From Nemania diffusa (taxonomy: Eukaryota; Ascomycota; Sordariomycetes; Xylariales; Xylariaceae): a stretch of 64,000 nucleotides of DNA. The notes under the pieces are model-generated. The model was not told where the DNA came from and did not search any database. It saw only the letters and a program-made list of their open reading frames with translations. Positions within the stretch are counted from its first letter, which is position 1. Every line of letters starts with the position of its first letter. The translations under genes and the position numbers were made by a program. The stretch is taken from the NCBI GenBank assembly GCA_038501195.1, contig JBBPUQ010000004.1:2542001-2606000 (forward strand), in the 5' to 3' direction. Below are positions 1 through 11,067 of the stretch, piece by piece.

Positions 1-4
1 AGAA

Positions 5-448
5 TCATGTACGTAGGTATGTAGAGAGGAGTGTGGTGAATTCAAGTCTTACATTTCCACTTGCTTCGTGTGCTAGGATCTGGTCTGAGAAGAGACGAGG
101 CTGCAGATTCCCTGTTTCAGAAAGCCACTGCTTATATGCTTCTTTATCTATTTGAATTTTTATTCGCTCTGCAAACCTGTCGATGCGCATCTGGAGCGCT
201 ATATCAACCAACTGTGAACCAGCAGGTTCAGCATTATATAAAGCGGCCATTAATTTGCGCTATTCGCCTCATATCAGTACTCGTCGCAGTTGCATCGGCA
301 ATAAATGATAAACACAGAGGTAGCTCACGGTAAACAATTGGTCTGCCTGCCAAGGATATGTGTTGAATGCCTTGAACGCAACTTCAGGTTTCTCAGCTGC
401 GCGGCGTTGGATGTCAGCCACCCGCTGCGAGGGGTCCGGCGCTGCCAT
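5..448 (-). CDS. Hypothetical 124-aa protein, two exons
   Basis: Unrecognised small gene at the window edge. I read exon 1 as 448..329 (40 codons) and exon 2 as 259..5, joined by a 69-nt intron (328..260, GTGAGC...AATAG) in phase 0, giving 124 aa. The product is soluble-looking, rich in Ala, Gln and Arg, and probably helical; no signal peptide or membrane segment is visible. In exon 2 a second donor-like GTAAGA follows the GGA AAT codons near the end, so the true gene may splice there and continue off the left edge; the stop at 5-7 would then be inside an intron. No family assigned. Confidence 0.5.
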
Positions 449-1090
449 TTTGATCTATTGGGTATTTTATGACTATTTAATATCGTGGCCTGCAATGGAT
501 GCAGTTGAAGGATATCAATAGTATCCAGGTGATAAGTGACCTTGCGGTTGTAAATACGAGACAGAATTGGCTATAAACTTAGGAGGTAGGTAGTGTGAAG
601 TGTTGATATCGAATGTGTGGCTTTCCTCCTTTTGATTGGATGCTGGTTTTAGCAAGTGTTTCCCTCCGTTTGGACAAGAAGTCAAGGAGCGAGTTTGACC
701 ATACTTAAATTCAATGGGTTGAATTTAATTCCAATCAATTATATGCAGCCCTAATAACTACTAGGTAGACAGCTTCTAATATATTGAGGGCGAACTGGTA
801 GAAAGCGGGCAATGTTCTATTTGCAGTGGTGTGGTGTAGCATTAGATACCGAAGGCAAGTTAGTGCCACTCCGGCGCTTGTTACCTAGCTAGGTTAGACT
901 GTCTAAGACTTGAACAACTTCCCCAATAGGCGAGTCTACAGAAAAGGTATAGACAATCGCATTCGATCCACTTCCGCTTCTCGCTCATTGCATATCCCTG
1001 CTCTGCTCTTCCGCTTCCTTTATCCAACTCCCTACAGTACCTACCACGTGCGACGCTTGCTCCATCATTGGCAAGTCAAGACTCTCACAA
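449..1090. other. Intergenic, divergent promoters
   Basis: About 640 bp between two divergently transcribed genes. It holds AT-rich stretches and a CT-rich leader just before the phosphatase start. I see no further gene here. Confidence 0.5.
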
Positions 1091-2980
1091 ATGCGTCGCG
1101 CAGCCATTAAATCCCTTCGGACGACCTGTCAATCCTCCGTCCGGACCTTTTCTCGTGCTAGCCGCCCGCGACGCATCCTGCTGTCTCAGCATCCCAACCT
1201 GAGCCTTACTCGATCATCGTCCTCGCGACCAAACTATGCGCTAAACGAATCGCTTCGATCCTCCATGTATTTCCGCCGCTTCTCTGCCGCCGTAGTGTCA
1301 AGCCTCGTCGGATACGGCGCTTGGTATACATACAAGGGTAACAATAGCTTAGATCAATCCTTCGGAAGGTCGCTTTCCACCACGACACAGCTGGCAGGCA
1401 ACGCGGCGCCGACTCGGAACGTCCTCGTTGTTGGTGCCGACGAACTACACACCGGTACCTTCGTGGGCGAGGGCCCCATTTCAAAGAACGCCGATGGGAG
1501 TGGGAGAAACGTCCTAGAGATGCTCACACCGGAGCAAGCTACAGAAAAGCTACGACAAAACGAAGTTTCTTTTCTTGTTAACCGGGGCGAAGGTGTCCTG
1601 CGATACGATATTGTCCAGCTAGCGAGCAACAACCCCATTGAGGACGATCACGCCGAAAAGATTGTAGAGGTAGCTTCAGAAGTAGACAAGTCTAATAATG
1701 ATTGGATGTTCTGGGGCGTTTTTGATGGTCACGCGTACGTTCTAACAACCTCCTGAACTGATCTTTGCTGAGACAAAGCTAACAATACACCTAGAGGATG
1801 GACTACATCAGCTAAGCTACGACAGACGTTAATTAACTATGTCGGCCGAGAGCTAAATACCACATACAAAGCCGCTCAGAGTTTGGGTACAATACCATCA
1901 CCTGAAGCTATTGACGCTGCTATGAAAACTGGGTTTACTCGCTTAGATAATGAGATAGTATATGAAAGTGTGGAAAAGGTCTTAAAGTCTAATTCTAAGA
2001 GAGTGGCAGCTGAATTGCTCGGCCCTGCTCTGTCGGGATCATGTGCTCTGCTCTCATTCTATGACAGCAGATCCAAGACACTACGAGTGGCCTGTACAGG
2101 AGATTCACGAGCTGTGCTTGGCCGGCGGAGTAGTTCTGGCAAATGGACTGCCACAGCTCTTTCCGAAGACCAGACTGGTAGCAACCCAAATGAGGCATCT
2201 CGCCTACGCAAAGCACACCCCGGCGAGAGCCGCGTTGTCCATAATGGCAGAGTCCTTGGTGGACTTGAGCCTACTCGAGCGTTTGGCGATGCTAGTTACA
2301 AATGGAGCAGGGATATATCCGAGCGACTTCGTGCTTCTTTTTTTGCACGGCACGCTTCCCCATATCTGAAAACCCCCCCTTACGTAACAGCTGAGCCTGT
2401 AGTAAGCACAACTAAAATCCAACCCGAGAATGGCGATTTCTTAGTAATGGCCACCGACGGGCTTTGGGAAATGCTAACCAACGACGAAGTTGTTGGCCTG
2501 GTTGGCAAATGGATCGAGTCACAAGCTACGGAGCAATCCACGTCCCAGTTTGGGTCGGTGTGGTCAAAGATATTTGGTTCTAAGCAGGCGTTACCTGTTG
2601 AAGCTGGGAAACATGGAGGGCCTGACGGTCAGAAAACACCCGTTCGCTTAAGCCAATGGGGTATTTCGCCCGACGAAAAGGAACGTTTCGTTGTTAAGGA
2701 CAAGAACGTTGCTACACATCTTGTCCGCAACGCCCTGGGTGGGAAGAACGAGGAGCAGGTTTGCGCCTTATTAACTCTCGTCTCGCCATTTTCAAGACGA
2801 TATAGGTAAGACAAGCTTACGAAACCTCTTCCATACACACACGAAACTAACACAACGCAATGTAGGGATGATTTGACAGTCCAAGTCATATTCTTTGGTA
2901 ACAATCAAAAGACAGGAGAAGTCATAATTAACCAGGAAGCAACAAACACTCCACCAGCGCCTATCCAGCCCAAGCTATAG
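1091..2980 (+). CDS. PTC5: Mitochondrial PP2C-type phosphatase (Ptc5 / pyruvate dehydrogenase phosphatase-like)
   Basis: Three exons, 1091..1734, 1795..2805 and 2866..2980, encode 589 aa. The N-terminus is Arg/Ser/Thr-rich with no acidic residues for about 50 aa (a mitochondrial presequence), followed by one hydrophobic segment near YFRRFSAAVVSSLVGYGAWY. The PP2C metal and phosphate motifs follow in order: VFDGHAGW spanning the first splice, ACTGDSRAVLG, EPTRAFGDASYKW, MATDGLWE and RDDLTVQVIFFG spanning the second splice. Family knowledge: metal-dependent Ser/Thr phosphatases of this branch (yeast Ptc5) dephosphorylate the E1 alpha subunit of pyruvate dehydrogenase in mitochondria. Both introns are about 60 nt, with GTACGT/CTAG and GTAAGA/GTAG ends. 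Ptc6 or another mitochondrial PP2C paralogue is the alternative. Confidence 0.88.
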
Positions 2981-3758
2981 TCAGCCTTGGTCAAATTCCA
3001 GCGTTGGGTACATATATAGGGAGTAAAAATTCTGGTTTTGTAAATAACCAATACTGTGCATCACAGCTTGTATGATACATAACTAGCTGAGCGCGGCGTT
3101 TCTGGGTGCGAGGGTATAAGTAGATGGCTATTGGAACCAAGGCTCTAACACAAAATAAAATAATGTCATAGCGAAATAAGCAAAGCTTAGCCAAGTCGAT
3201 AAGGCCTACTTATATGTTGGATATGTTATAACTATTGTCATGCACACGGTGTCTTGTCAAGTCTACCCCGCGGAGGATTGTGGAGAGCGTCTCTCCCCAT
3301 GACCTACCCTAACACTTGAATGTTACCCCATCTAACTCTCTCCTCGCCTAGCGCACGTGTTTCTCCGATTTTTGCAGATCTCGTCACGAGCAGCCGATTG
3401 GAGCGCATCTACAACCACACCGTCGAGCGGGCCTTTCTCATCTTTACCCTAACGTTCCTCATGTATCTAGACAAAGCGGTGTGCGGCCAATTTTGGTTCA
3501 ATGCCATTGGAACATGAGGAGAAGGTACCTGCGAGCTGTTAACAGCCCTGACCTGCTCGGGGAGAGATGAGATCTGCTGGGAGCCAGAAAGACGCGCTCG
3601 CCGTTGAAGACTGCTTCCCCCGAGCGATGGCAATAAGTGGGAATCCACGTCTAGCTAGGTAGATGGGAATATATAAACCCTGCGTTACCAATGGGATCTC
3701 CAACAAGAGCCCTTTAGGCTCGAGTACGGGTCTGTATTTAAACATATCATACGTGAAT
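2981..3758. other. Intergenic
   Basis: About 780 bp between the phosphatase and GH5 genes. The last part is the GH5 promoter, with a TATA element; no further gene is seen. Confidence 0.5.
3670..3677 (+). promoter_or_regulatory. TATA-box candidate of the GH5 gene
   Basis: TATATAAA lies about 85 bp upstream of the GH5 start codon, a plausible distance for a fungal TATA box with a short 5' leader. Confidence 0.4.
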
Positions 3759-5293
3759 ATGAGAGTCTCGATTCTCCTATACTCGTGTCTTTCGGGGCTG
3801 GCCTACTCGTCGGCGACGCCCCCTTCACGGAATATCCACCAGAGGACCATTAGGGCTACACAACAAAATGACTTGTCTGGGCGGAAATGGCCATACGCGC
3901 CATTCAGTACAAAGGGGCGGGATATAGTCAATAGTCGTGGAGATGTTATCACATGGGCTGGCGTCAATTGGCCCATGAGCGGTAAGTAAAGTATAGGTAC
4001 AAAGTTCAAAGTATCAAGGATCGGAGCTGAAGATGCAAAACAGGTGAGACTATGATTCCCGAGGGTTTGGAATGGAAGTCGGCCGCCGACATTCTCGACG
4101 ATGTGGCCGGAGTTGGGTTCAACTTCATTCGCATGTAAGAGCAGACTGTTACCCGAGATATCGAGGTCTATTAGATACCTATATATACTCACGCATTCAG
4201 GGGCTACGCTATTCAGATGATCGACGAGATATACGATCGTAATGGCCACGACATACCAATGATCGAAGCCCTGACAGCGGCCCTTGGTTCAACAAACGGG
4301 ACGCGAGTCGCAAAGGCCATCGTATCTAAGAATCCTGGCTGGACCACTCAAACGACCCGTTTCGAAATCTGGTCGGACATCGCAAGCACAGCACTCAAGA
4401 AGGGCATTTTCATCCACCCCGACGTACACGTGGGCAAGGCGCAGTGGTGCTGCAGCCACGTCGACGGCAACGCGTGGTTCGAAGACGTCACCTTCCCCGT
4501 GCAGAGCTGGCTCCGCGGCCTCTCGTACGTCGCGACGTGGGCGAAGCAGCATCCCAACGTCGTCTCCATGTCCCTGCGCAACGAGCTGCGCGAGAGCTGG
4601 AACCGCACAGACCTCTACTACAACTGGGCCACCCTCGCGGGCAACATGACGGCCGGCGCGGACGCGATCCACGCCGCGAACGACGGCCTGCTCATCACGT
4701 GGAGCGGCATGCAGTACGACCAGGACCTGTCCGCCCTGACGGCGGGCGCGAACCTCCTCACGGCCCCCTGCTACAAGTGCACGGCCATCCGCGACGCCCA
4801 CCGCCGCGACCCCGTCGTCTTCGACCTCGCCGCGCACGCATGGTCTAACAAGATCGTCTGGGAGCTGCACCTCTACGGCAGCAGCGAGGACGTCGACACG
4901 GGCACCTGCGACGTCATCGAGGCCGGGCTCTACCGCAACGGGTTCAACGCCCTCGGGATCGCGCCCAACGCCGCCGGCTGCGCGCTCACCGGGGATTGTC
5001 CTTCGGCATCCCGGCTGACGCCCGTGATATTCTCCGAGTTCGGACACGCGCAGGCCGCGAGTTTGTATGATGATCTGCTGCAAGGCTGCATCAGAGACTT
5101 CACGCTGCGCCACGGCGTCAGCTGGATGATGTGGGCGCTCGCGGGGAGCTACCGTGTCCGCCAGGGCACGCAGGGCTTCGTGGACACCTGGGGCCTGACG
5201 AATGCGAACTGGAGCTCGTGGAATGACCCGGCGACTGTTGAGGGGTACTGGAAGCCTTGGGTCCAGGCTATGAATGTGACTCGTAAGGGATGA
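3759..5293 (+). CDS. Secreted glycoside hydrolase family 5 (cellulase-like)
   Basis: Three exons, 3759..3981, 4044..4134 and 4201..5293, give 468 aa. I chose the ATG at 3759, not the more upstream in-frame ATG at 3663, because it starts a clean signal peptide (MRVSILLYSCLSGLAYSSA). The catalytic domain follows a GH5 plan: TWAGVNWP near the N-terminus, FNFIRMGYA at strand 2, SLRNELRES with the predicted acid/base Glu near residue 233, HLYG, and VIFSEFGHA with the nucleophile Glu near residue 384. Family knowledge: GH5 enzymes cleave beta-1,4-glucans, mannans or related polysaccharides with retention; subfamily and substrate cannot be told from sequence reading alone. Exon 3 is much richer in GC than its surroundings. 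No cellulose-binding module is present. Confidence 0.85.
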
Positions 5294-5802
5294 GGTTCTC
5301 GGATAACAGGCAACACTGAGAGTAGCGCAATAACTAGTTATAAAATTACCTTTTGTCTTCCCACTACCTGAAACTTATTTCTCAGCAAGTCTCATTCATG
5401 ACTTGGCTTAAGCTCCTAGTTTCAGCTCGTAGCATTACTGTTAGTTTCTGTCTAAGCGGCTCTTTTATGCATGGCGATGGCGCGAGAAGTCAAATCATGA
5501 TGTGTATCCACAATGAAACACACATCATTCAACGCTAGTTCCTGAAATCGACCATGGCATTTCTTAGATCATAATATATCAAATATGAAGATACTAACTT
5601 AGCTCAGCAATCGAAGGCCTGATGCTTTCCCCAGCCTTGAAAATGATAAATCGTATGCTTGCACCGAGAGGTCCCAGATGTATTGCTTCTACCTCAAATC
5701 TAATCCAACAGTAAACGCCGGTTCATGCAGTTGGAGGGCATCCCCTCCAGTCTGACTTGTCATACACTGCTTATATTATTCTATCGAATCGCACAATCGT
5801 AC
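5294..5802. other. Intergenic between convergent genes
   Basis: About 500 bp of 3' flanks of the GH5 gene and the facing membrane-protein gene. No gene or structured element seen. Confidence 0.45.
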
Positions 5803-6388
5803 TTAGAGTCTGATATTCAAATCCATGCACTCAATCCTCCATTCTCTCTTGCCGAGCAGACTCCTAAGCCACTCGATACCGAGCCCTGTCCACTCCGTCC
5901 TCTTGCGCGTAATCTCATCGGCGGCAATGCCGGCTAGCGCGCTGGCAGTGGTATTCAGCGATTCGAGGGTAGTGCTGTTGAAGATATTGTAGGCGGCAGA
6001 GTCGACAGAGGCCGCAGCCGTTGTGATAGTTGTGCCATTGGTAGGGTAATGCGAGTCTATCCAAGATTCGAAAGCAGCTGATGTAATCCTCGGGGCGAAC
6101 CAGTTGCTGCTGAACTCGAAGAAGCAGCGGTCGGACCAGTAGCACGAGGTGACGAACAGGATGAGCAACAGGACCGAACAGTAGACGCACGGCCGGTTCA
6201 GGAAGTACGTGCACACGAAGAATAGAAATATAAAGGCCGGCGAGGCGTTCGCGGGGATGAAGAGGAGCGGGATCCAACTGCGAGGACAAGACGTCTTGAA
6301 TTAGCATGGCGATGCCCCGCGACTCGAACAAAGAGAAGGGAATGAGAACGCAGGTCGACGACGAAGCTTACCTCCTTAGGCAGAACAT
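5803..6388 (-). CDS. Small membrane protein, unknown function
   Basis: Exon 1 is only 17 nt (6388..6372) and exon 2 is 6277..5803, separated by a 94-nt GTAAGC...GCAG intron, giving 163 aa. The N-terminal half is strongly hydrophobic (WIPLLFIPA, AFIFLFFVCTYFLN, VYCSVLLLILFVTSCYW), consistent with two or three membrane segments. The C-terminal half is Ser/Thr/Ala-rich with several N-x-S/T sequons, then ends in a basic and Trp-containing tail. The short first exon is supported by a perfect donor and by the added hydrophobic reading frame. Family not recognised. Confidence 0.6.
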
Positions 6389-7514
6389 GGTGGCGGTACA
6401 ATCCAACGGATTCGTTGACTGAATAATCGATACAAAATTATGTTCTCTCTGCGGTGGAAGCCAGAGCCGTGCAGGCTTCGCAGGACGAGAGCAGTTTTTC
6501 GACAAGAGGAGCGTTGCAAGGAGTGAGGGGGTCGGCGTCGTGCCTAAGGATGAGACAATCGCACGGGTGTAAGGATTAAATTAATATATAAGACAAACCC
6601 GATGGTGAGGAAAGATCGTAGGAAGAGGCCGGTTGGTGAATGAATGTGCACGAAGTTGTTGTAATGCAACCGAATACCTATAGGTAGGTGGTAGTAGTAC
6701 ACTTGACGTTGGACGCTTGAGGCCGAAGCGATACAGGATACAGGTGGTAATTAGTATTGCGCTGTCGTCACCCCCAGATTATGAGAGTCCCAGTGCCAGG
6801 GCAAAGGGCAGCGGGACTTCCAAAGGAGGCGGCGAAGGATATCAAATCAAATCTGCCCAATCAAAACATGTTCAAATGTGGGCCGCCATTACTTACAGAG
6901 GTACGCAAAGGGCAAGGCAGGTAGTTCGTTTTATAAAATGCCAAGACCTTGACGGATCGGGTTAGCGTTATCGCCCCTCTATCTCAGGCTCGCTTCAGTC
7001 AGTCATCAGGCCATTGACTGAGGACGAATTTTGTACAATTTATGCAGAGGAAAAACGGTGCCGCAAAACGGTCTGCTTTCACCGTCAACGAATTGCACCT
7101 AACTGAAAACGTCCCTGCCTTGCCACACGTTCATTCAAACTTTGGGTACTGGTCCAGGCTCGTAAAGAGAAAAGCACGCCAGAGTAGAAACATCACTTAC
7201 TTAAATCGCAATTGACGGTTGTATATAATGGCGGCACCCACAGTCGTCATCTAGTCCTGCGCGTACTGGTACGGACTTGTACTGGTACGGAGACCACAGT
7301 CGTGCTGGTACCGATGTCGTCAGTACCCGAACTGTATAGGTAGGGGACAACCGCGTTCAAAAGCCCCGTACTAGGACCTCTAGTACGCTACTCAAACCGA
7401 TACGAGTCTAGACTAGTGTAGCTTCGGGGTTTCGACTGTTGAGTATACCCTACGTGATGTTTCTACACTTTGTTTTGAGAAACGTGGCCATTGACTATAC
7501 GACAAATGTTTTAT
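6389..7514. other. Intergenic with a short repeated motif
   Basis: About 1.1 kb without a gene. Around 7262-7295 the motif GTACTGGTACGGA occurs twice within about 30 bp, and the flanks are rich in GTAC and TACGG words. The part next to the HET relic may include its lost N-terminal coding region. Confidence 0.4.
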
Positions 7515-7880
7515 ATTCGAAGACGTCGATGAAAAGGCGAATTAGCTGAAAGATAGCTGTCGACAAAAGACCGGCTATCAAAAGATCGAGTTCCGATAAC
7601 TTGCAGTACTTCTGGATAGATTCTTGCTGCATTAAGAAGTCGAGCAGTGCTGAGCTTCAAGAGGAAACCACGTCCATGTTCCGACGGTACCAGGATGCCA
7701 CAAGATGCCACGTTTACTTGTCCGATGTTCTATGCGAGGGGAGGTGATATCCGGGGTCTATACTGCGCTCGGCCTGGGAACCCGACTTTCGTAAAAGCAG
7801 ATGGTTCACTAGAGGGTGGACGTTGCAGGAACTGGTCGCTCTGCGTGAACCGCTCTCTGAGCAGATTCAACAGAGGTATT
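7515..7880 (+). pseudogene. Degenerate HET-domain (heterokaryon incompatibility) gene
   Basis: Conceptual reading shows a broken HET domain (PF06985). FEDVDEKAN, then a TAG, then KTGYQKIEF lie in one frame. QYFWIDSCCIKKSSSAELQ and SMFRRYQDATRCHVYLSDV follow in a second frame. After an in-frame TGA near 7745 comes SRWFTRGWTLQEL. These are the canonical HET blocks (GYxKI, WIDtCCIdk, YxdAxxCyvYLsDV, SRWFtRGWTLQEL) in the right order and spacing. The lesions are at least one frameshift near 7595, one TAG and one TGA; both stops fit C-to-T change from CAG and CGA. No start codon or C-terminal effector region can be followed. Such genes control vegetative incompatibility; this copy looks dead. Confidence 0.75.
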
Positions 7881-8219
7881 GCCGCTGACGTTGATGTCAT
7901 TGTTGTCGTTGTATCCGTCAAAAAAGGACAGTGTCGCTGTCGCCTGCGTAGTTGGAGTTATAGTATCCTATGCAGAAGTTGTCAGCAGGTGGTTAGACAC
8001 AGTCGTCAACCTTTCGACGGTCAAGTGGTTACTTACCGGACATCTTGACGAACGTCTCGCGTTTGCCGAGGCTGGCGGCTAACGCGTTTTCGCAACCATG
8101 AACCATGACTGTACTCAATATTTAATGGGGTGTTTCGTTTTTTTTTTTTTTTTTTTTTTTCAATTCTCTTTGGCTAAAGCTGGTCATTCCTCTAGCGAAC
8201 AATGATAAAAATCAAGATG
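7881..8219. other. Intergenic, with T23 tract
   Basis: Downstream flank of the HET relic and 3' flank of the minus-strand gene. A run of 23 T lies at 8138..8160. No credible gene. Confidence 0.5.
8138..8160 (-). repeat. Poly(A) tract (T23 on + strand)
   Basis: Twenty-three consecutive T on the plus strand, which read as A on the minus strand about 60 nt past the stop of the minus-strand gene ending at 8220. It could be a simple homopolymer or the tail of an old retroposon; no flanking target duplication was found. Confidence 0.6.
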
Positions 8220-9054
8220 CTAGTTCAACAGTTTGACGCCCGAGTCTTCACGCTCCTCTGCTTCCAGATCCATTGTGAACCCACGACAAAGACCCCACAT
8301 CGAGAGCTGCCCTTGCTGCCACCCTTGCCAGAATTTACGCGCCGCGCCCGATAGCAATTTCTCATCAAGTAGGCCGTCTTCTTCTATGTATTCATCCACG
8401 TAGGTAATCATGCTCAGGTAGAATGGCCCGGGCCCATCGAGATAAGCCGACGCCAGACGAATATAAGCTTCCAGCAAGGTGTGGGAGCTCGGCAAAGTGA
8501 CCTCACCGCCACACTCTGAAAACACGCCGCGGCCGCGGCTTAGTCGTCGTGGCGGAAGCTTGGACGTGTCGGTGGCAGAAATGTAAGGTGATATGAATGG
8601 GCTTCCAGGGGCGTCGCTTTCGCCGAGCTTGTTCGCCTCTGGCACGAATCCTAGCAATATCGAGTGCGGCCAAAGGGCGACATAGAGTTCGGAAGCTGGC
8701 GTGCCCAGATGCATGTGGAATAAAGGTACAAGCGGTACGTATTTCTCGAGAGATACAGGGCAGGTATGAGGATCTGGGCACATGGACAACTGCTCTGTCT
8801 TCTTTAAGGCAGATATCGCACCAGGCAGCCCCTCGTCGGAGATAATGAAATCCAAGCCCTACTAATCTTGTCAGTATCAACAATATATAGTCGAAAAGTT
8901 CATTATATCTTACGCCAATAATAGACGGAATACCATAAATTGTGAGGAGGTAGTCACCCCATAAGACAGGCGTAACTTTGTTGCTTGTCAGTGTTTGCGA
9001 CAGCGACTTTACGAGCGCTTCGTTGATTTGGTACTGCGTCGTAGGTTCTTCCAT
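8220..9054 (-). CDS. Hypothetical 259-aa protein, two exons
   Basis: Exon 1 is 9054..8914 (47 codons) and exon 2 is 8858..8220, joined in phase 0 by a 55-nt intron (GTAAGA...TAGTAG). The protein has no signal peptide or membrane segment. The N-terminal part contains PVLWGDYLLTIYGIPSIIG followed by GLDFIISDEGLPGAISALKK, a layout I associate with expanded fungal families of nucleotidyltransferase-like fold, but I cannot confirm catalytic residues and assign no function. The C-terminal half is helical with Trp-rich FWQGWQQGQLSMWGL. A 23-nt poly(A) tract lies just downstream. Confidence 0.6.
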
Positions 9055-11067
9055 CTCAAAATGCGAGTTAGGAGATCCTTTGAAGTCAGAAGGTAATGCA
9101 ACTGAATACTGAGGTTCGGCTGTCTTTCGGCTCTTTTAAGTCTTTAAGAAAGTAGTCGCGAGTTCGAAATAGTTGGACGCTTGGACCACTAAACCAAATT
9201 ATTGGGACTGACTTCCGCATCAATACGTAGGATGTCTGTTTTTAGTGAAACGGTCGCCTCTGATTTTTGTCGTATATTTACGGAAACGTCATTGACTGTT
9301 ACGGGATTTTATGCATCTGGACTTGTGCAAAAAGCGGGTCTTGCTCAGGCCAGACCCCGGCCAAGTTCGGGCTGAAAAGTGGCACTGCTCAGGCGCTCAG
9401 GTGAGGTCCTGAGTTCTTGGCATTTTGTAAAACTTACTTTCGAGGTATTTATCTGATTCTAAAGTACCGAATATCCGAGAAGCTACCTAAGGTACCAGAC
9501 CAAAGGTATCTAATCTATATGTACATACTTGGACTATTGAGGTACTACCTCGACATTACCTATAAAATACATATGGATGTAGGCCTAGCTAGTGGATACC
9601 TGGTATTTACATACATATCGTCTCCAGTTCCTCATCAAGATGCGCTGTGAGGTTGCTTGCGCCGCAGCTCGTGGCATCTGAATCACTTGCACATGCGCCT
9701 AATACAATATCTACCCCAGGCCCACAGGTATCGATAGAGACAGAGACATTCGATAGGTTTGCCCTACCTACAGTATGTACATAATCTATCAGGGGTCTTC
9801 GACTTAAAACTCTCTTGCCAATCGACATACATATTGTAAATGCACCTTAAGTACTTTTTGAGTTCCTCTCCGTACCTCTATGTATATATAGATACTCACC
9901 ACCCAGTGACATGGTAACTAAGTGACCCCTCGAGTACCTAGCTAGGTATTAAATTACCTGCTTTAGTTGAAATCTAAGCAACTTTTTAGATGTTGCGCAT
10001 GGTTTACGTATCAGTTCCGCTTTCGCTTTTACTTATATGTATGTACCTTATTCAAAACCAAATTCAACCATTGGCTCTTAAGATAACAGGAGCAGTCGCG
10101 AGTGGTTGTTAATACATTAGGTACTTATATAAGGTAGGGTAGGTCGCCGGACAGGGAGGTAGGCAGGCAGGTAAAGGACGCCGGTGCACACCACGCCCAT
10201 TTCGGCTTGCGCCAGCTCATACTTGCATGACCGCCCAACCACCAATAACTAACTAACTCGATGGAACATTCAGCAACAGCGTCTTTTCTACTTCCCGTCT
10301 CCTCTCTCCTGCGCAACCACTTTTCACTCTCACATTCTGGTGTAGTGTTGAAATTAGGCGAGAGGGTATATACGTAGTATATCTCTCTCTTCCCCATTCA
10401 AGGTTTTCATCGAGTCGTCTTGGTTTCTTCATCATTATTTCTATAATCCCGGGATCCTAGATCCTTGTCCTGATACATCGACTGGCCGACACCGCCACTT
10501 TTCAATACCACCCGCCGGGCGGAAACGGCTCGATACGTACTGTACAGTGCTATATTCTTTACAGTGCTGTACAATATAGCCAAGCAGGGAAGAGACCAGG
10601 GTCTGCAAGCTAGAGAGCTCTCTGTTTAGGTAGCTGCCAGAATACAGGATAGGTACAAGTACCTGCCTACCTAAGAGAAATTAGTGTAGCAGCAACCAGC
10701 TGGCAACCCGCGCCATTAGCCCGGCCGCCCAGATTGTCAATCTGTCTCATTCTTGGCGAGGCTGGGACAGCAGTCGCGCGCGCATACCCATACCCATCGG
10801 TTTAGTTGGGCTCGGAGTCATCGCTTGCTTTTTTTTTCCTTCCTCCCTTCCCCTCCGTCTTCATCGTCGACCAATATTATAGTTGGTGTTTGTTTCTACC
10901 TTGAGCCAATTTGCATGCGCTCCATACCATCGGTCTTGGTTTTCTTGTTGTCTCGTTGCACGGCTTCGTCGGTCGGCTGGCACTAGTTTCAGAGCTCACC
11001 AGTCAGGTTTTAGGTCCACGTTACTGCAAGTGGGCCGACTCGCCGTCTCTCACCTGCAATTCTCGAC
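9055..11067. other. Long intergenic region and 5' leader of the EDC4-like gene
   Basis: Two kilobases without a supportable gene. It is rich in AGGTAC/TACCTAGGTA-type words (for example 9485-9550, 9938-9960, 10628-10675). The last 250 bp has a pyrimidine-rich tract (around 10829-10856) typical of a fungal promoter or leader. A weak tRNA-like fragment near 9140-9205 was considered and rejected. Confidence 0.45.

Noticed and set aside
4289..5113. 274-codon minus ORF opposite the GH5 gene
   Set aside because: Shadow of a GC-rich exon; low-complexity Arg/Val/Ala composition and no motif, while the plus strand has catalytic GH5 motifs.
9140..9205. tRNA-like fragment on the minus strand (GGTTTAGTGG...TTTCGAACTC)
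   Set aside because: The A-box and B-box resemble consensus only partly, and no acceptor stem or complete cloverleaf can be drawn.
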